DNA of 64,000 bases from Paguma larvata (GCA_030068075.1 CM057826.1:35762211-35826210); one strand, 5' to 3'; shown: positions 12,196 to 25,159, numbered from the stretch's first letter. A program made the numbers and translations. The notes: generated by a model not told the origin, from the letters alone.

Positions 12196-13039
12196 ACTTT
12201 ACCTGTTAATTTGTTTCCAGTCTATCGAATATTTTTGAAAACTCTTTAAAAATAACTGGTCTACCCAATCTATATCCTCAATGCTCCTTATATTTATATA
12301 ACTCATTCGTATCTGCTTGTTTACAGCCACCCTTCCAATAGTGGCTTTTACCCCATAGACAACTAATACAATGACAATAAAAATCATAGTATTAATAGCA
12401 AAATATATATCTTTAATGATTTCACTCAAAGGTTACCTCTTTTACGATGTACTCTTTCCTGAACTCCCTTTAAACATCGAATGCCTAAAACATTCCTCCT
12501 ATGTGCTATTGATCATCCGAATCTCTAACTGTCCTGAAAACTGTCTAAAGGTATTATTGCTTCTTCAACTGTCTTGGTATTGCTGCCCCGAGTCTTAGGA
12601 TAAATGCGATGGCAAAAACAGTTTTTAAGGCAGTCGAGGCAAAGAGGGCATGTCAGAGATATTCTCTTTGATTCAACAGCTGATCACAGACGTGTTGAAA
12701 TGTGCCCTGACTGCCCCACAGCTGAGCGATTATGGGTTGTCTCCCTGATTCTTATTTTGACACAAACAAGTGGAAAGCCAAGAAAATCCTCCGAGGATTT
12801 TTTTTTAGAACTCTTAGGAATCTATAAAGACATTCAAAAGGGCTTAAAATTAAATCCTTTCATAAGCAACTTACAAGAACGGCAAAATTTTGCTCCAGCA
12901 AATCTCAGTGGAAAATGTTAAGCTTAGTCCTTAGAACCAAAAATGGTTTTGAGTTATGGTTGCTCATAAAATGGATTCACTGAGGCAAAGTAGAGAGGTA
13001 CAAATGATCTCAGGATGGGGTGAAGTATTTATCTCAATT
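12196..13039. other. Unique sequence
   Basis: Frames at 12199 (minus), 12371 and 12604 (plus, 105 codons) were inspected. None has a known domain, signal peptide or splice context. The 12604 frame is within chance expectation. Confidence 0.45.
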
Positions 13040-13490
13040 TGGTAGTCTTCGATTTAATAGCAGACCCAAAGAAGATTATTGGAGGGATTTTAATAAAGAG
13101 ACTTTTTACAAGGATCTGAGGTTTATGCCACCAAAAAGAAATGATGCAGGACCCCAGAGGTAGCAATATCTGACAGCCTTACCCATCTCTAGCCTTGAAG
13201 AGGTAAGTGGAGTGAGTTGTTACCCTAACCTGGCAAGAGCTATAGCTGTTATCATAGGGAAGGAAGGTATGCCTAACAGGAGCTGTGGCCTTTAGAAGAA
13301 TACAGTCACTGAAAAACTGAGGACAAACAAGGCGGAAATAATTTCCCTGGCCTTTCTCTCTTTCCACCCTCCATCGTGGGTCAGTAGGACCCAAATTGAT
13401 GAAGAGTATAGAGTTCGACCTCTGGGGCACAGGATAAAGTAGAGAAAAAATCTGAAGGGACAAATAGAAAATATCCAGCATACCCGCCCC
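13040..13490 (+). repeat. Old mammalian interspersed repeat, family unassigned
   Basis: It opens with a ggagggattttaataaagag block, has a mid-part rich in short G/A tracts, and ends with ctgaagggacaaatag and aaaatatccagca. I know this layout from mammalian genomes but cannot name the family with confidence. A related copy appears to lie at 49015-49590. The 100-codon minus frame at 13179-13481 falls inside it. Confidence 0.45.
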
Positions 13491-14449
13491 AAAGTCATGC
13501 CAAATGGGAACTAATAACCCCAGTCATTATATCACATCTGATTAATCACTTTAAGTTGAAAAAAGGCCTTAGAGGTGATCTACTAAAACTATTTAAAATC
13601 TTCTCTGTGATATGGACACTCATACTCAGCATACCTCTTTACAATAATTCTTTGCATAAAGTCTTTCACTCAAAATGCAGATGCCCTAAAGTTAGGATGC
13701 AGAATTTTGCTTGATAGAATCACAAAAATCTACCTAAGAGTACTCTTCAGGGAACTATTCTTTAATTTACTAGTGCATATGATTATTAGAATTCACAATT
13801 TCACAACTATGTTAACCTACTGCTGTATTCTATTATATCCAGTTAAGAAAATGCATAGAAGTAACTTAATATTTTGTATCATTGATTAATCTACTAGATT
13901 TCGATTCTGTGATTTTTGTGGTGAGTATCCGTCCTTGAGCTCAGTGGGATGAGTTCTATGTGGGTTCCAGGCTTTCCATGGAGCTTGGCATACTTACATA
14001 ATGAATGCGTTTACTCATTCATTATGTATTTACTCATGGTCCACTACATGCCAAACATTCTGCTAACTGCTGAATGAATGTTAGTATCAGAATAAAGAGG
14101 AATGAGGTTTTGACGCATCCTTAAACAGTATGAAGATTTCATATGTTCAAGCTTCCTTTTCTTGGACAAGATCTCACTAGAGCTTCCCAGCATTGCCTTA
14201 CCTACTTACCTCTTCAACACACTGATCCATGTGTTTTTTTTTTTCGTTTTCTATACTGACTTCTCCAGTCCTAACACTGGTGATTTTTCATTCGTTGGAA
14301 TATGAAAAGTCATTTCTTTAGAAAAAATATGAGTGACATGTTTTTGAGTTTGTATTTTTTGAAATATTAGTAAATAAATATTACATAATATATCACACCC
14401 CTTCCTTCAATGAAGTTATGTCATACATCTATAATTCAGGTTTTTTTCA
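13491..14449. other. Unique sequence with one inverted repeat
   Basis: No gene recognised. A perfect 13-bp inverted repeat lies at 13995-14028 (separate entry). The 14000-14090 text loosely resembles an old L2/MIR-type repeat (actacatgccaaacattctgc). Confidence 0.45.
13995..14028. repeat. 13-bp inverted repeat (hairpin)
   Basis: The arms tacataatgaatg (13995-14007) and cattcattatgta (14016-14028) are exact reverse complements around an 8-base loop. A flanking second tatttactcat gives an overlapping direct repeat. Confidence 0.85.
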
Positions 14450-15462
14450 AAAAGTTTTTAAGCTTTTTACATTGTTAAATAAATTTATACCCTGTTTACC
14501 CATTTCTCCCTCCCCTCCCTACCCCACAGCCACCTGGCAATCACCAAGCTGTTCTCTGTACCTATAGGCTTGTTTTTTGGTTTTTGTTTGTTTTGTTTTG
14601 TTTTTAGATTCCAAATATAAGAGAAATCATATGGTATCTGTCTTTCTCTGTCCAACTTATTTCACTTATCATAATGCCCCATGATGTCACCAATACCGAG
14701 ATTTTAAACTTTTATGTGACTGAATTATATATATATATATATATATATATATTCTTTGTCCGTTCATCTATTGATCGACACTTAAGTTTTGTCCATATCT
14801 TGGCTATTGTAAATAATGCTACAATAAACATAGGGTGCATATATTTTTTTGAGGTAATAGGATGTGTTTTTTTGGATAAACAATCAAGAAGTGGAATTTA
14901 TGGATCATTTAGTAGTTCTATTTTTAATTTTCTGAGAAAGCTCCATACTCTTTTTCATAGTCCCTGAACCAATTTACATTTCTACAAACAGTACACAAAG
15001 GCTTCCTTTCTCTCCACATCCGTGCCAATAGTTGTTATTTCTTGTTTTTTGTTTTTTTATTTTGTTTTGTTTTATTTCATAGTAGTCTCTCTAACACATG
15101 TGAGGTGATATCTGATTGGGATTTTGATTTAAATTTCCCTGAGGATTAATGATTTGAGTATCTCTTTTATGTACCTGTTGACCATCTCTGTGTCTTCTTT
15201 TGGGTAAATGTCTGCCCATTTTTAAATCAGATTGACTTTTTGTTTGTTTGTTGTTTTTTGTCATTGAGTTGTATGAGTTCTTTATATGTTTTGGATATCA
15301 GCCCCTTGTCAGATATATGATTTGCAAATATTTTTTCACATTCAGTTAGTTGCCTTTTCATTTTGTTGATGGTTTCCTTTGCTGTGTAGAAGCTTTTTAG
15401 TATGATGTAGTCCCACTCATTAATTTTTGCCTTTTTTGCTTTTGCTTTTGATATCAGACTAA
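14450..15462 (-). repeat. LINE-1 3' end, minus strand
   Basis: The reverse complement of L1 ORF2 C-terminus and 3' UTR. Landmarks on the plus strand are ccctccctaccccacagcca, aaatcatatggtatctgtc, tatcttggctattgtaaata, gaagctttttagtatgatgt and the end near 15462 (tttgatatcag). All frames are broken, and a (TA)n run has expanded inside it. Confidence 0.85.
14725..14753. repeat. (TA)n microsatellite
   Basis: About 14 uninterrupted TA units inside the L1 fragment. Confidence 0.9.
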
Positions 15463-16240
15463 AAAATCATAATGTATAATTTATTCTTAATTGTCCAATC
15501 TTGGCCCTAGGAACATACCACCTATGTATTAGTCCCATTAAAATGGAGGTAAGGTCAATATAAGAGACTTTTATGTGAATTCTAAGAAAGTATGCTCTTA
15601 CGCTGTAAAGGACGCTATTCTAAATTTTGATATAAGTTAAGTTATAGGAACTTGTAAACATATGAAATGAATATGAATATTGCCAACCATTGTTTTAGTC
15701 CAGTATTTTTGGAATGCATGGACAAAGGCAATTATTAATTTTCAAGGTCAAAGTTCAACTCAATATTGAGTTTGCTTGCAATAGAACCAAAAATTTCAGT
15801 TGATTTCTATCTTGTTTGTTAATCCCAAGGATTTGTTTTAGGTAGAGAATAATAAACCTTATATGGCATGGCAATTGTTTCAAATAGAGAAGTATCAAAT
15901 TATTTACACTATAAATTTAGCTACAAGAAGATTCATTTGCATTTTAAATGGACAGTGAGACAGAAAGAATAAGAGATTTCTTTATATTTTACATCCCTGG
16001 TTTACCTGCATTGATTGCAGTTACATGTGCATCCGGGAGTGGGACCACTGTAATCTCTGGCAACTGCGAAATGGCAATGTTATACAGGAATTCAAATGAT
16101 CTCTGGTCTTTTCTCCTCCTTAAAGTAACACTCTTTCCCTGACATTAGATGACCTTTTTTTTTTTTTTTTTTTAAATTCAGCAACTTCCCTCGGCATGAT
16201 TAATGATGAAGAAACTCAATTAATGGATGTGTTTCTTTGC
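15463..16240. other. Unique sequence with a poly(T) run
   Basis: No gene recognised. A T run lies at about 16156-16173. A 64-codon frame at 15948-16142 has no motif. Confidence 0.5.
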
Positions 16241-16244
16241 GGCA

Positions 16245-16765
16245 AAAATAAGACCTGCATCTTTAAATCATTCAGTGGACTCTTAACAGCTTCCGGGAAC
16301 AAGACCAAGTTCCTTAGCATGCCGTGCAAGACCCTTCTGAATCTTGCCCTGCATTCTTCCCTTTTCACCTTACATTCAAGTTATATTAAAATTCTCTCTG
16401 TCCCCTATATCACCAACTTCTCTCTCTTTTCCTTCTCCACACCTTTATAATCACTGCACTCTCTTGTTGGACTGCTCTTGCTCTCTCTGTAGCCTTTTCA
16501 TGTGGACAACTCTGTCATTTAAGAACAAAATTGCAGAACTACCTTCTCTTCGGAGTTCATTCGGACAATCTCAATATCAGTGAAAATTAGGAGGCGTTCT
16601 TACGTCCTGCAATAACATGCAATACTTTTCTGGTTCATAGCACTTATCACAGCAAATTATAATGATCTGTTTATTTGTCCACCTCCCCCAGTAGACTCTG
16701 TTTCTTGATAATGGAAATCATGTCTAATTTCCTTTCTTATGTAGCACTGAAAATATTTATCTATT
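16245..16765 (+). repeat. LINE-2 (L2) 3' end
   Basis: The order of blocks fits L2: cattcagtggactctta, aagaccaagttccttagcat, ttctgaatcttgccctgc, agcacttatcacagcaaatt, atctgtttatttgtccacct and the cccccagtagactctg tail block. It is ancient and diverged. Frames at 16196 and 16344 lie in it and are not genes. Confidence 0.75.
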
Positions 16766-16860
16766 ATAATGCCCTATTCCACACACCCCCAGAAAACACC
16801 CTTAATTGACATTTGAAGCCATGTTGATTGTATGACTCTTGAAATTTTGAACATTTAAGT

Positions 16861-16890
16861 TTTACTTCATTGTCATTATAATGAAGTAAA
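16861..16890. repeat. 11-bp inverted repeat (hairpin)
   Basis: The arms tttacttcatt (16861-16871) and aatgaagtaaa (16880-16890) are exact reverse complements with an 8-base loop. The palindrome cattataatg overlaps it. Confidence 0.8.
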
Positions 16891-17943
16891 CCCTCACTTT
16901 GAAAAGACCACATCGTAAAAATTATAAACAAGTCACAGTATCTCGGTCTTGGTTTTGGACACACTAACTAGTTGTATAAAAATGAGCGATATGTTCATTA
17001 TGTTTTTGATTTGGGGACGTTCTATAACACCAAATAACTAGTTTGATGGAGTTTCTCATATTGCTACTTTATCATTGTTTAATTCTAACTGAAAAGTGAT
17101 AATTTATGTAAGATAAATCTCTTGACTTGACAGAAGTTGAGTTGATCTAGACAAGTATTTTCATATTCTTTCTCATTTCCATATTGAATGCCTATGTTCT
17201 TTATTATTAAACTTCCAGCTCTAAAAATGGAATTTTACTCTTCAATATTGTAAGAACTTAAGAAATTTTATGCTTTTTGGGGGACACTATTTCCAGATGC
17301 CAGGAATAGAGTAGATTTATTTCTTGTTCCTTGGAATATAATCTTGGTCTTAGGTTTACTTTACAAATCCTCCTCTTAGGAGCACTAAGGATAGTCTGCA
17401 GAAGAAGTGTTTGAGGGAATTCTGGACTCTCATCCTTTGCCTGTGGTGGAGGGAAAAAACCCTTTGGGACACAGAAGAGTAGCATATCCCATATCTCAGT
17501 TTAGGGTTATAATAATGATAATAATAATATAGAAGTTCTGACTGTAGAATTCTTTGTAGAGTTTTTAAAAATACAGATGACTCCATCTTCAGACCCATCG
17601 TGTCAGAAATTCAATGCTTGCACAACTTGTATGCTGTGTTTCCTAAAATCTCTGAAGGCCATTCACACTTTATGCTTACTTGAGAACTACCACATTGTTT
17701 CATGTTTTATAGCACTTATAATTTCCATGTTGTTTTCCCATATTTTTTTCTTTTAATTTTCACAATAGTACCAAGAGATAAAATATACCCTGTTTCATAA
17801 ATAAACATACTGAATCCCAGAGATAGTTGGCAATCTTGGGGGTACTCAAAATCCATATTCTGACTGTAAGCCACAAAAAACCCTCTATAAATATTTCAAA
17901 ATAGATACAACCAAAGTATCTGTATTTTTTTTTAATTCTCTGA

Positions 17944-17971
17944 GACTTCTCATTATACTTCTCATTATACA
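17944..17971. repeat. Short tandem duplication
   Basis: Two adjacent copies of acttctcattat separate only by a base. Probably replication slippage. Confidence 0.75.
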
Positions 17972-19081
17972 GAAATTGTAAACTATTTTACTTCATTTTG
18001 GTGTAATATGAAGATACTCCATAAATGTTCAAGGGCTTAATATTTTAAATTATGAGATCAGGGATACAATAGTCATTATTTTTATTATGGTCCTTTTTTT
18101 TTAAGTTCAAAGTCATTATCACTAGTCATCACTACCAATGAGAATAATTAAGATGTTTTAAATAAAAAACAATTAAAAATGGAATCTATTCCTTTCATCT
18201 CTCATTTGAAATTATTCAAGAATCCTTGTTTCAGTTATTCTAAGAAGAAAAGCAAAGGTATGATATTTTAATTTTTGATTAAAATGTGATTATACACACA
18301 TTTAAGTTACGATATGTAAGTATCATATATCTTATCTCCATAAACTTACATTTGATAAATAGAATAAACACTGACTGTATAAAACACACATATTCAGCAC
18401 ATGATTGGTAATTGTTTAAGACATTATTTCTTGGGGAAAAGATCATATTTATATCAAAAAGGAAAATGAAAAATATATTCTTTCAATATAAGAGCCAACT
18501 TCAAAGAGAATAGTTGATAATTACAGAATGGCTCTAAATAGGATCTCTTTAAAATTCATGGCCTAATCCTTTCTTTGCTGTGTGTTTGCTTCTATGTTGG
18601 AAGGAGGATGGAAGAAAGGGTTGAACATCGTAACATTTCCATCTGAAAAAGTCACACGTATCTTCATTTCCAAAACATCCTTATTTTTCTCAAAATTGCC
18701 TTGCCCGCCTTTTAAAATTCTCATCTTGAGAAATTTTGAGTGCAATCATTCACTTACTTCTCTTCTTAATTGTTCTTTAGGGTAGATTTGATGAATGACC
18801 TATAACGGTAATTGATGAGTGACCTATAACACTATGAATGAAATATTTAAGGCCTTTAATCTTAAGAATACCACTCGGCCCCAGCAGACAAGCAGGACAC
18901 TCATTTACCTGTCCTTGTGCTATTCTAAGCTATCTCCTCCAGTAACGATGAATTTACTTACAGACTCTTACAGCTATAGAGATACAATATTAGCGCTCCT
19001 AATCTAGGAGCACCCATTACCAGGTTCCGATTTCACTTAAAAATTTTCCTAAGAAAGAAGATAGGTTATGAAAATGTGCTT

Positions 19082-19085
<4 letters not shown>

Positions 19086-19126
<41 letters not shown>
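19086..19126. repeat. (TG)n microsatellite
   Basis: About 20 uninterrupted GT units. The length and purity make it a likely polymorphic locus. Confidence 0.95.
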
Positions 19127-19387
19127 TGAGATAGAACTTTTGAAACATAGCTTTTAACCTAAATGCAGATGGGTAGGTGGTTACATTTCTTCAAAATATT
19201 ATTTAACCAAAGCAACTTGTATGCTCACAGTTGACACTCCATAATTTCCTTACAATGGTAATAGGAAAATGATCATAATTACAAAATTTCAAAATGCTTT
19301 TTTCTGGCTTTCCCAAATGGCTGTTCCTTCACTTTTTATTCAATAAGCTTTCATTCAAAAGATATTGAGTACAGTAACGCTTAATGT

Positions 19388-19515
19388 AAGAATATAAGAT
19401 CCGTGAGGCAGGTAGGGATTTTTATTTGCTCTCTTCACTGACCTACTTCCAATGTCTAAAACAGTAAAGTTTTTTAGGTGCACGCAACAAATATTTGTTG
19501 AATGAGTGAATTAAA
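19388..19515 (+). repeat. LINE-2 3' tail
   Basis: The text agrees with the L2 3' end: gatccgtgaggcaggtaggg, then aatgtctaaaacagt and aacaaatatttgttgaatga. Confidence 0.65.
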
Positions 19516-20010
19516 CGTACCTGAGATGTCAGTGTTTCATAGCGAAGCATTTTTAATATGAAGGTAAAATAGGAAATGATCATAAAGCTTGAGTTCACAG
19601 TCCTTTCTTCCCCAAATGCTATTCCAAAATAAACCTCCATATCTCTAGGGAAGCTACGGCTCGTCTGCACAATAGCAATAGAAGAGCACTGGATTCTGGA
19701 ATACAATTAGGGATAGAAGAGCTCTATGCCCATTTTAACTTCCAACCTGGCCACTCGATACAGCTAAGCCCTTTCAGTAAATAGTTGCAGTAATTACTAA
19801 TTTCATTTTATCTTTGCAGGTTTATTTTAGTTAGAAACATAAAAATCCAATCCCAGTTGGGAAACTAAAAAATATTTCAAATGCTGCGTTCAGTCAGATT
19901 AAGGCACTTCTTGAAACCCATTTATAGCTCATTTGTTTTTCCATGTAAATGCAATTCGTAAGTCTTTTTTCTTTTCAAAATTTTCTTGTCCAATTGATGG
20001 CCTGTTCAAG
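19516..20010. other. Unique sequence
   Basis: No gene or repeat recognised. An 87-codon minus frame ending inside the L2 tail has no motif. Confidence 0.45.
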
Positions 20011-20200
20011 AAGCTTATTTTCTTAGGAGTGCCTGGGTGGTTCAGTCGGTGTGTCTGACTTCGACTCAGGTCATAATCTCATGGTTCATAGGTTCCAGCT
20101 CCACGCTGGGCTCTGTGTGGACAGCTCAGAGCCTGTAGCCTGCTTGGGATTCTGTGTCTCCCTTTCTCTCTGCCCCTTGCCCTTTCATGCTCTGTCTCTC

Positions 20201-20420
20201 TTTTATTTTTTTTTAACGTTTATTTATTTTTGAGAAACATAGAGACAGAGTGTGAGAAGGGGAAGGGCAGAGAGAGAGGGAGATACAGAATCCGAAGCAG
20301 GCTCCAGGCTCTGATGAGCTGTTAGCACAGAGCCCGATGTGGGGCTCGAACTCACAGACCGTGAGAGCATGACCTGAGCTGAAGTTGGCCGCTTAACCGA
20401 CCTAGCCGCCCAGGCGCCCC
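20201..20420 (-). repeat. CAN-SINE nested inside another CAN-SINE
   Basis: A full minus-strand copy with head ggggcgcctgggcggctag. The flanks tctgtctctc (20191-20200) and tctgtctttc (20421-20430) are the duplicated target, which lies in the CT-rich tract of the host SINE. The 102-codon minus frame at 20224-20532 is its translation. Confidence 0.92.
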
Positions 20421-20435
20421 TCTGTCTTTCAAATA

Positions 20436-20490
20436 AATAGATAGATAGAGAGATAGATAGATGATAGATAGATAGATAGATAGATATAAA
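20436..20490. repeat. (GATA)n microsatellite in a SINE tail
   Basis: Tandem agat/gata units with one deletion (gatgatag). It grew from the A-rich tail of the host SINE. Confidence 0.85.
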
Positions 20491-20547
20491 TAAAATAAAT
20501 AAATAAATAAATGTTAAAATTAAAAAAAACAAAAACTTATTTTTTTA

Positions 20548-22719
20548 CAAATAAAAAAACTTCATTATCAGAAACTATTCTTTTTAGAAAGTAAGCACAC
20601 TTTAATAATAAAGTATATAGGTGAATAAACACTTTTAGGGTATTTATTATTGGTTTACTAGAAAGACTTAACTCTTTCATTTTACATAGTATATTACTAT
20701 GTAATTTACTCTCTGGTGCATCAGTTGCCCAAAAGAACAAGTATACCTCTCTTAGTTCATAACAGCAGCTCTGATGTGAGAATTAATGTGCTATTTAGAG
20801 ATGGAATATTATTCTCAAGTATTAAGTTTCATATACATGTTCATGTGCAATTTTTCATCCAGTGAAATTCACTGGAAAGTTTTGCCAAATTTAATACTCT
20901 TCAAAAACATGTTCTCAGAGAAACGTAGCTCTGAGGTGTTAAACTAATAAAATAACATTCCCACAATATGTTTGTGTCACAATTCTGAAAACCGGAGACT
21001 TCCTCATTCAGACTGAAGTAATGTTATGCCAATTGGTTCTTAAGAACTTCAGGATGTTAAAAAAATTAAGCAATAAAATTGACTTTTGATATATCCAGAA
21101 AACTAGAGGAGGCTAAAATGGTACTATTTCATTATGGCAGTTGAAAATAACCACTATTTAAATATTAAAGTTTTGCTTTATAATTGAAACCCGAGAAGAA
21201 AAAAGAAAGTTTTTCTTTGCATTATTAGTGAAAATTGGATGTCTTTAGCCCTTTGAAGAGGCCACTTTAAAATCGTAGGTGTGCACTTTATTTTCTGTGG
21301 ATGGGTCACCTAAAGATGTTTGTTAGTGTCCACAGATGTATACAGTAGCAAAGTGTGCACAAACATACCCTACTTCCTGATTACTAGAAAAGTTGAAGTA
21401 TAGAGTTACAAACCCCCTTTATTTTCAACATATAGGACCCTCGTGTCTTGAGTTGAGGATTTAATTTAGCTTGTTGTGCATATTGTCTGCAGTCTTTTGT
21501 CCAGCCTTCTGTAAATGTAAGCAAAACTGACTATTTACTCTGTGCTAGGCTTATAATCCTTTGCATCTAAGAATAGGATTGCTTACTCAGTCTGCTTACA
21601 AACCCCTTTCTGTGTGTGGTACTGTCTGATATGACCATATATGAACTGTAGTCCAGACCATCCTGATTAACGAAATTTTCTAGGCTCTGGATAGCAGGTA
21701 TATGCTTTTTTCCCACTATTCTCCTGGAGACTTCATGAAATCAAAAGGACACTAACAACCAGATATTTAGGAGGGGAACCCTAAAGCTAATTGTATAATT
21801 GTAAATTAAATTTTTTAAAAAATAGTTTGATTTGATCTCTACTTGATTTGATCCCTGGAGGGGTTAACAATCTCCCATTATTCTTAATGTAGTGTTTTCC
21901 TGCTTTATGTTCTTCCATCCTGTTTAACTTTTGTTGTTTGACATTCTTCCGATGTGACGAATTCTGCTGAACTGAGTATATGGAACATGATTTTATGTCC
22001 ACACTTAACAACTTTTCTACAAGTCCATCTGTTGCTATTAATGAAACATATTTATGAACAAAATATGTTAGTAACAGCAGGCATAAATCTCACACAAACT
22101 TCCTGTTCTCTCTACTTCTGATAATGGGGACCTATGAGAGCTACTGTAAATTTAGATTGACCCCAGAAATCTTGGACTCACTAACTACAGCAGAGAGTCA
22201 GTGTAAACCTCAAAGCACATTACTTAATCCATCCAAAATGGCCTCTAACTTGAGGCTTCCATTGAATTCCGGCAACAGTTGATTCTCCAATAATCAAATA
22301 AACCCTAACTTGACTTCTAGCAATAGCACAAGCATCAGCCATTTTGAAAAGCAATTTTTCCTTTCATAAACTATAGTACCCATCCTTCCTTTTGATCTAG
22401 AAGGGGTAGCAGCCACCTGTCAACAGGGATCACATGGAAGGCAGCACTTGGGAGAAATTTTAGAGCTCCCAGGGAAGGACTTGATCCATTTAGGAATCTT
22501 AATAGGAATAATTTCATTTTTAACAGACTCCAAATTCTTTTCTCTCTTATTTTTGCATGTGTAGTCTTTTCTCCTGGTCTCCAGTTTCCTTTGGCTTCAC
22601 ATGAAATTCTGGCCATCCAAAGTCCCCAGTATGAATTCAAGTTTTGGCTTCCCCAAAGGTAATTTAGGTTATTTTACTTTATTTTATTTTATTTTCTTAT
22701 GTTATCTTATCCTATTTAT
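20548..22719. other. Unique sequence
   Basis: No gene recognised over 2.1 kb. Frames at 20537, 21787 and 22371 (all minus) have no motifs or splice context. Confidence 0.45.
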
Positions 22720-22812
22720 CATCTTATTAGTAATCTCTACAACCAAAGTGGGCCCAAACTTGTGACCTGAGATCAAGAGTCACAAGCTCTACTAAGCCAG
22801 CCATGCACCCCT
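22720..22812 (-). repeat. Older carnivore CAN-SINE fragment
   Basis: The plus strand shows gtaatctctacaaccaaagt, gagatcaagagtcacaagct and taagccagccatgcacccc, with a TTTTA-rich stretch before it. This is the same old subfamily as at 10303. Confidence 0.78.
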
Positions 22813-23970
22813 TAAACATAATTTACACTGAAGTAAGAACTTATAGATTCATTCTCAGTAGAAGGGCATTTGGAACCTTAAAGAGGAATTTTCATTTCTG
22901 GTATCTCAAATATATGTACAAAGATAGATGTTAACTACCTGAATAACTAAATAGATGGATAGATACAAATATACACAGATAAAAATCTTCTCGATGCCTT
23001 TCGTGTACTCCTATTTTTGCCTCAAACCTAAGAGACATAGATCACAAGAATCAACAGTGGGTACTTCATTTAGGAAGGCTTGCCAATATCTTCTCTGAAA
23101 AATTCATTATCATATAAATAAAAGCTGAAGGGTAGTGTGGCTGCTGGTGTACAATACAGGTATCGTATTTTGAATATTAAATCTTTAAAGACATGTTTTA
23201 TAATATGTTTTAAATAAAAATGTGATTTTAGACAGTAGTCCAGATTATTCATTGAATAGGGTTCTGTCTTTGTGCTTATTTTGCATTAAAATTATAACTA
23301 GATCAACAAAAAAGAGCATCGTCAAAGGTTTCAACATTCTCCATGAAAAATTAACATTTACTGTTTTTTTTTTTTCTTTTTTGAATACAGCTGGATTTCT
23401 TAAGGGCACAGTCCCATTGATACTGTAATACATAGCATGAAAACAGAGTGTTGGTTTCTTTAATTTTTCTAACAGGGTATGACTTTCCAATTGTCTCTCC
23501 TATCGTCATCTAAGAATCTCTTATTTATGTTAATAGTGGGAGCCATTGTTGATAAGCTACTTGTAACAAATGAGTCAAACAAAAAGGCATGAATTCTGCA
23601 GATGGTGGAATAATTCAGTGGGATAAGCTGCATAAGCAGATTCATATTTTCATAGAAAACGTTTTAATTTAATGTTTGGCTTTGATCACTAGCTTACTGA
23701 ACATCCTTAATTTTTCTATCTAGTTCCCACCTTTTTTAAATTAAAAATTGTACTGCAATTAGTGATTAATCTTTTTCCAAGTAGCAACATGGTTATATTA
23801 TGCTATGTTGTATGGTACAGATTTTCCATGGTTATAATTTCATTCAGATATATAGCTTTATGTCACCAGCTCCCTTTGTGAAATACCATTCAGTGTGAAA
23901 GAAAATCAAACAATTCAAGGTTAGCTTGTATTTTATTTATCTGCAAAGAAAGAAATTTATTTATCTGGTC
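22813..23970. other. Unique sequence
   Basis: No gene or clear repeat recognised. Overlapping frames at 23222-23490 on both strands are AT-rich and lack motifs. Confidence 0.45.
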
Positions 23971-24452
23971 TGGCATGTAGTAGGTTAGAAGTCACTACTC
24001 CATTCTAACAACAAATAAGTAAGGAGTTGGATATGCAAAACTCAACTCTTCCTAGAGCCAATAGAGAAGTAACGTCACAGGACAAACTACTGTCCCCCAA
24101 ACTGGAGAAATAGACAGGAGGAGACAGAGATTCACAACTTGCCAGAACAGAAATCCCAAAGCAGAAATATTATAGGAACTAGTGCTGGGGTAGGAAAACC
24201 TGAACTGTAACTGATGAATTGCTGAATATCTGAAAAAAATCTTTTACTTCCAGCTAGGGAAGAGGAAAATACACCACTTTGAAATAAACTAGAGAATTCT
24301 GTTCTTAACAAGGCCTGCCCTCAGGAAAAATTGTTTTCTCAAAATGTAAGCCACTGGACTTTTTTTTCAGAGCCTAACCTAACTGGAGGAAGGGAAACAT
24401 CCAACACCAGCCCCCTCTAGCCATCCTCATCCACCCGAGGGGGTAGGGGGCT

Positions 24453-24479
24453 GAGAAACACTGGTGAGAAACACTGGTG
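24453..24479. repeat. Tandem duplication of a 13-mer
   Basis: gagaaacactggt occurs twice in direct succession inside the L1 5' region. Confidence 0.85.
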
Positions 24480-25159
24480 AAGTTCACAGTCCAGGGGCAT
24501 AGGCTCACCAAAACACCAAGATCTAATCATATGATGATAGACTACTTCCTCTCCCCCTACACCTTGCTGTTATATTATTGATGGCCTATTTATGCAGTCC
24601 CTCGTGTCCAACTTTCAACAAAAAATTACAAGTCACAATAAAAGCAAAAATAATGTTTGAAGAGTCTGAACAAGGATCAGAATTTGACTCAGGTATGTCA
24701 GGATTGTTGGAATTATCACACCAAGAATTTTTTTTTTGAACTATGACTAATAGGCTCAAGACTTTATTGGAAAAAATAAACAATATGCAAGGACAGATTG
24801 ATAATGTAAGAGGTGAAAAATCTAAGAAAGAATCAATAAGAAAACTAGAAATGAAAACACAGACACATAACTGAATAATGCCTTTAATGGGCTCATTAGC
24901 AGACTAGACATGGCTGAGGGAAGAACTTCCAAGATTGAGGATTTGACAGTAGAAACTCCCTAAACTGAAAAACAAGGGATGAGAGAAGAATTAAGAATAC
25001 TTTGCTATTATGAGGTACTTTCACTACCTGTGAAGTAGCATAATGATATTTGAAAGTGTATTTGGACAAGGTATATTGCAAAGCCTAAAGCAACCACCAA
25101 AACAAGTAAAGGAGGAAATGAGGAAGACAAAAATAGGAACAAAGAACAAAAACAATACA

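Larger units (their letters stand above)
16766..19085. other. Mostly unique sequence
   Basis: No gene recognised. It holds an inverted repeat at 16861-16890, a tandem duplicate near 17944-17970 and an imperfect direct repeat near 18787-18835. Frames at 17258, 17356, 18563 and 18582 have no motifs. Confidence 0.5.
20026..20532 (+). repeat. CAN-SINE split by a second SINE
   Basis: The head is diverged (gtgcctgggtggttcagtcgg). The body runs to 20200, is interrupted by an opposite-strand SINE, and resumes at 20431 with a (GATA)n/(TAAA)n tail. Imperfect flanks aagcttattttctta (20011-20025) and aaacttattttttta (from 20533) fit a target duplication. Confidence 0.9.

Noticed and set aside
12604..12921. 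105-codon frame with some charged and cysteine residues
   Set aside because: No domain, no conserved context; within chance expectation for 64 kb on two strands.
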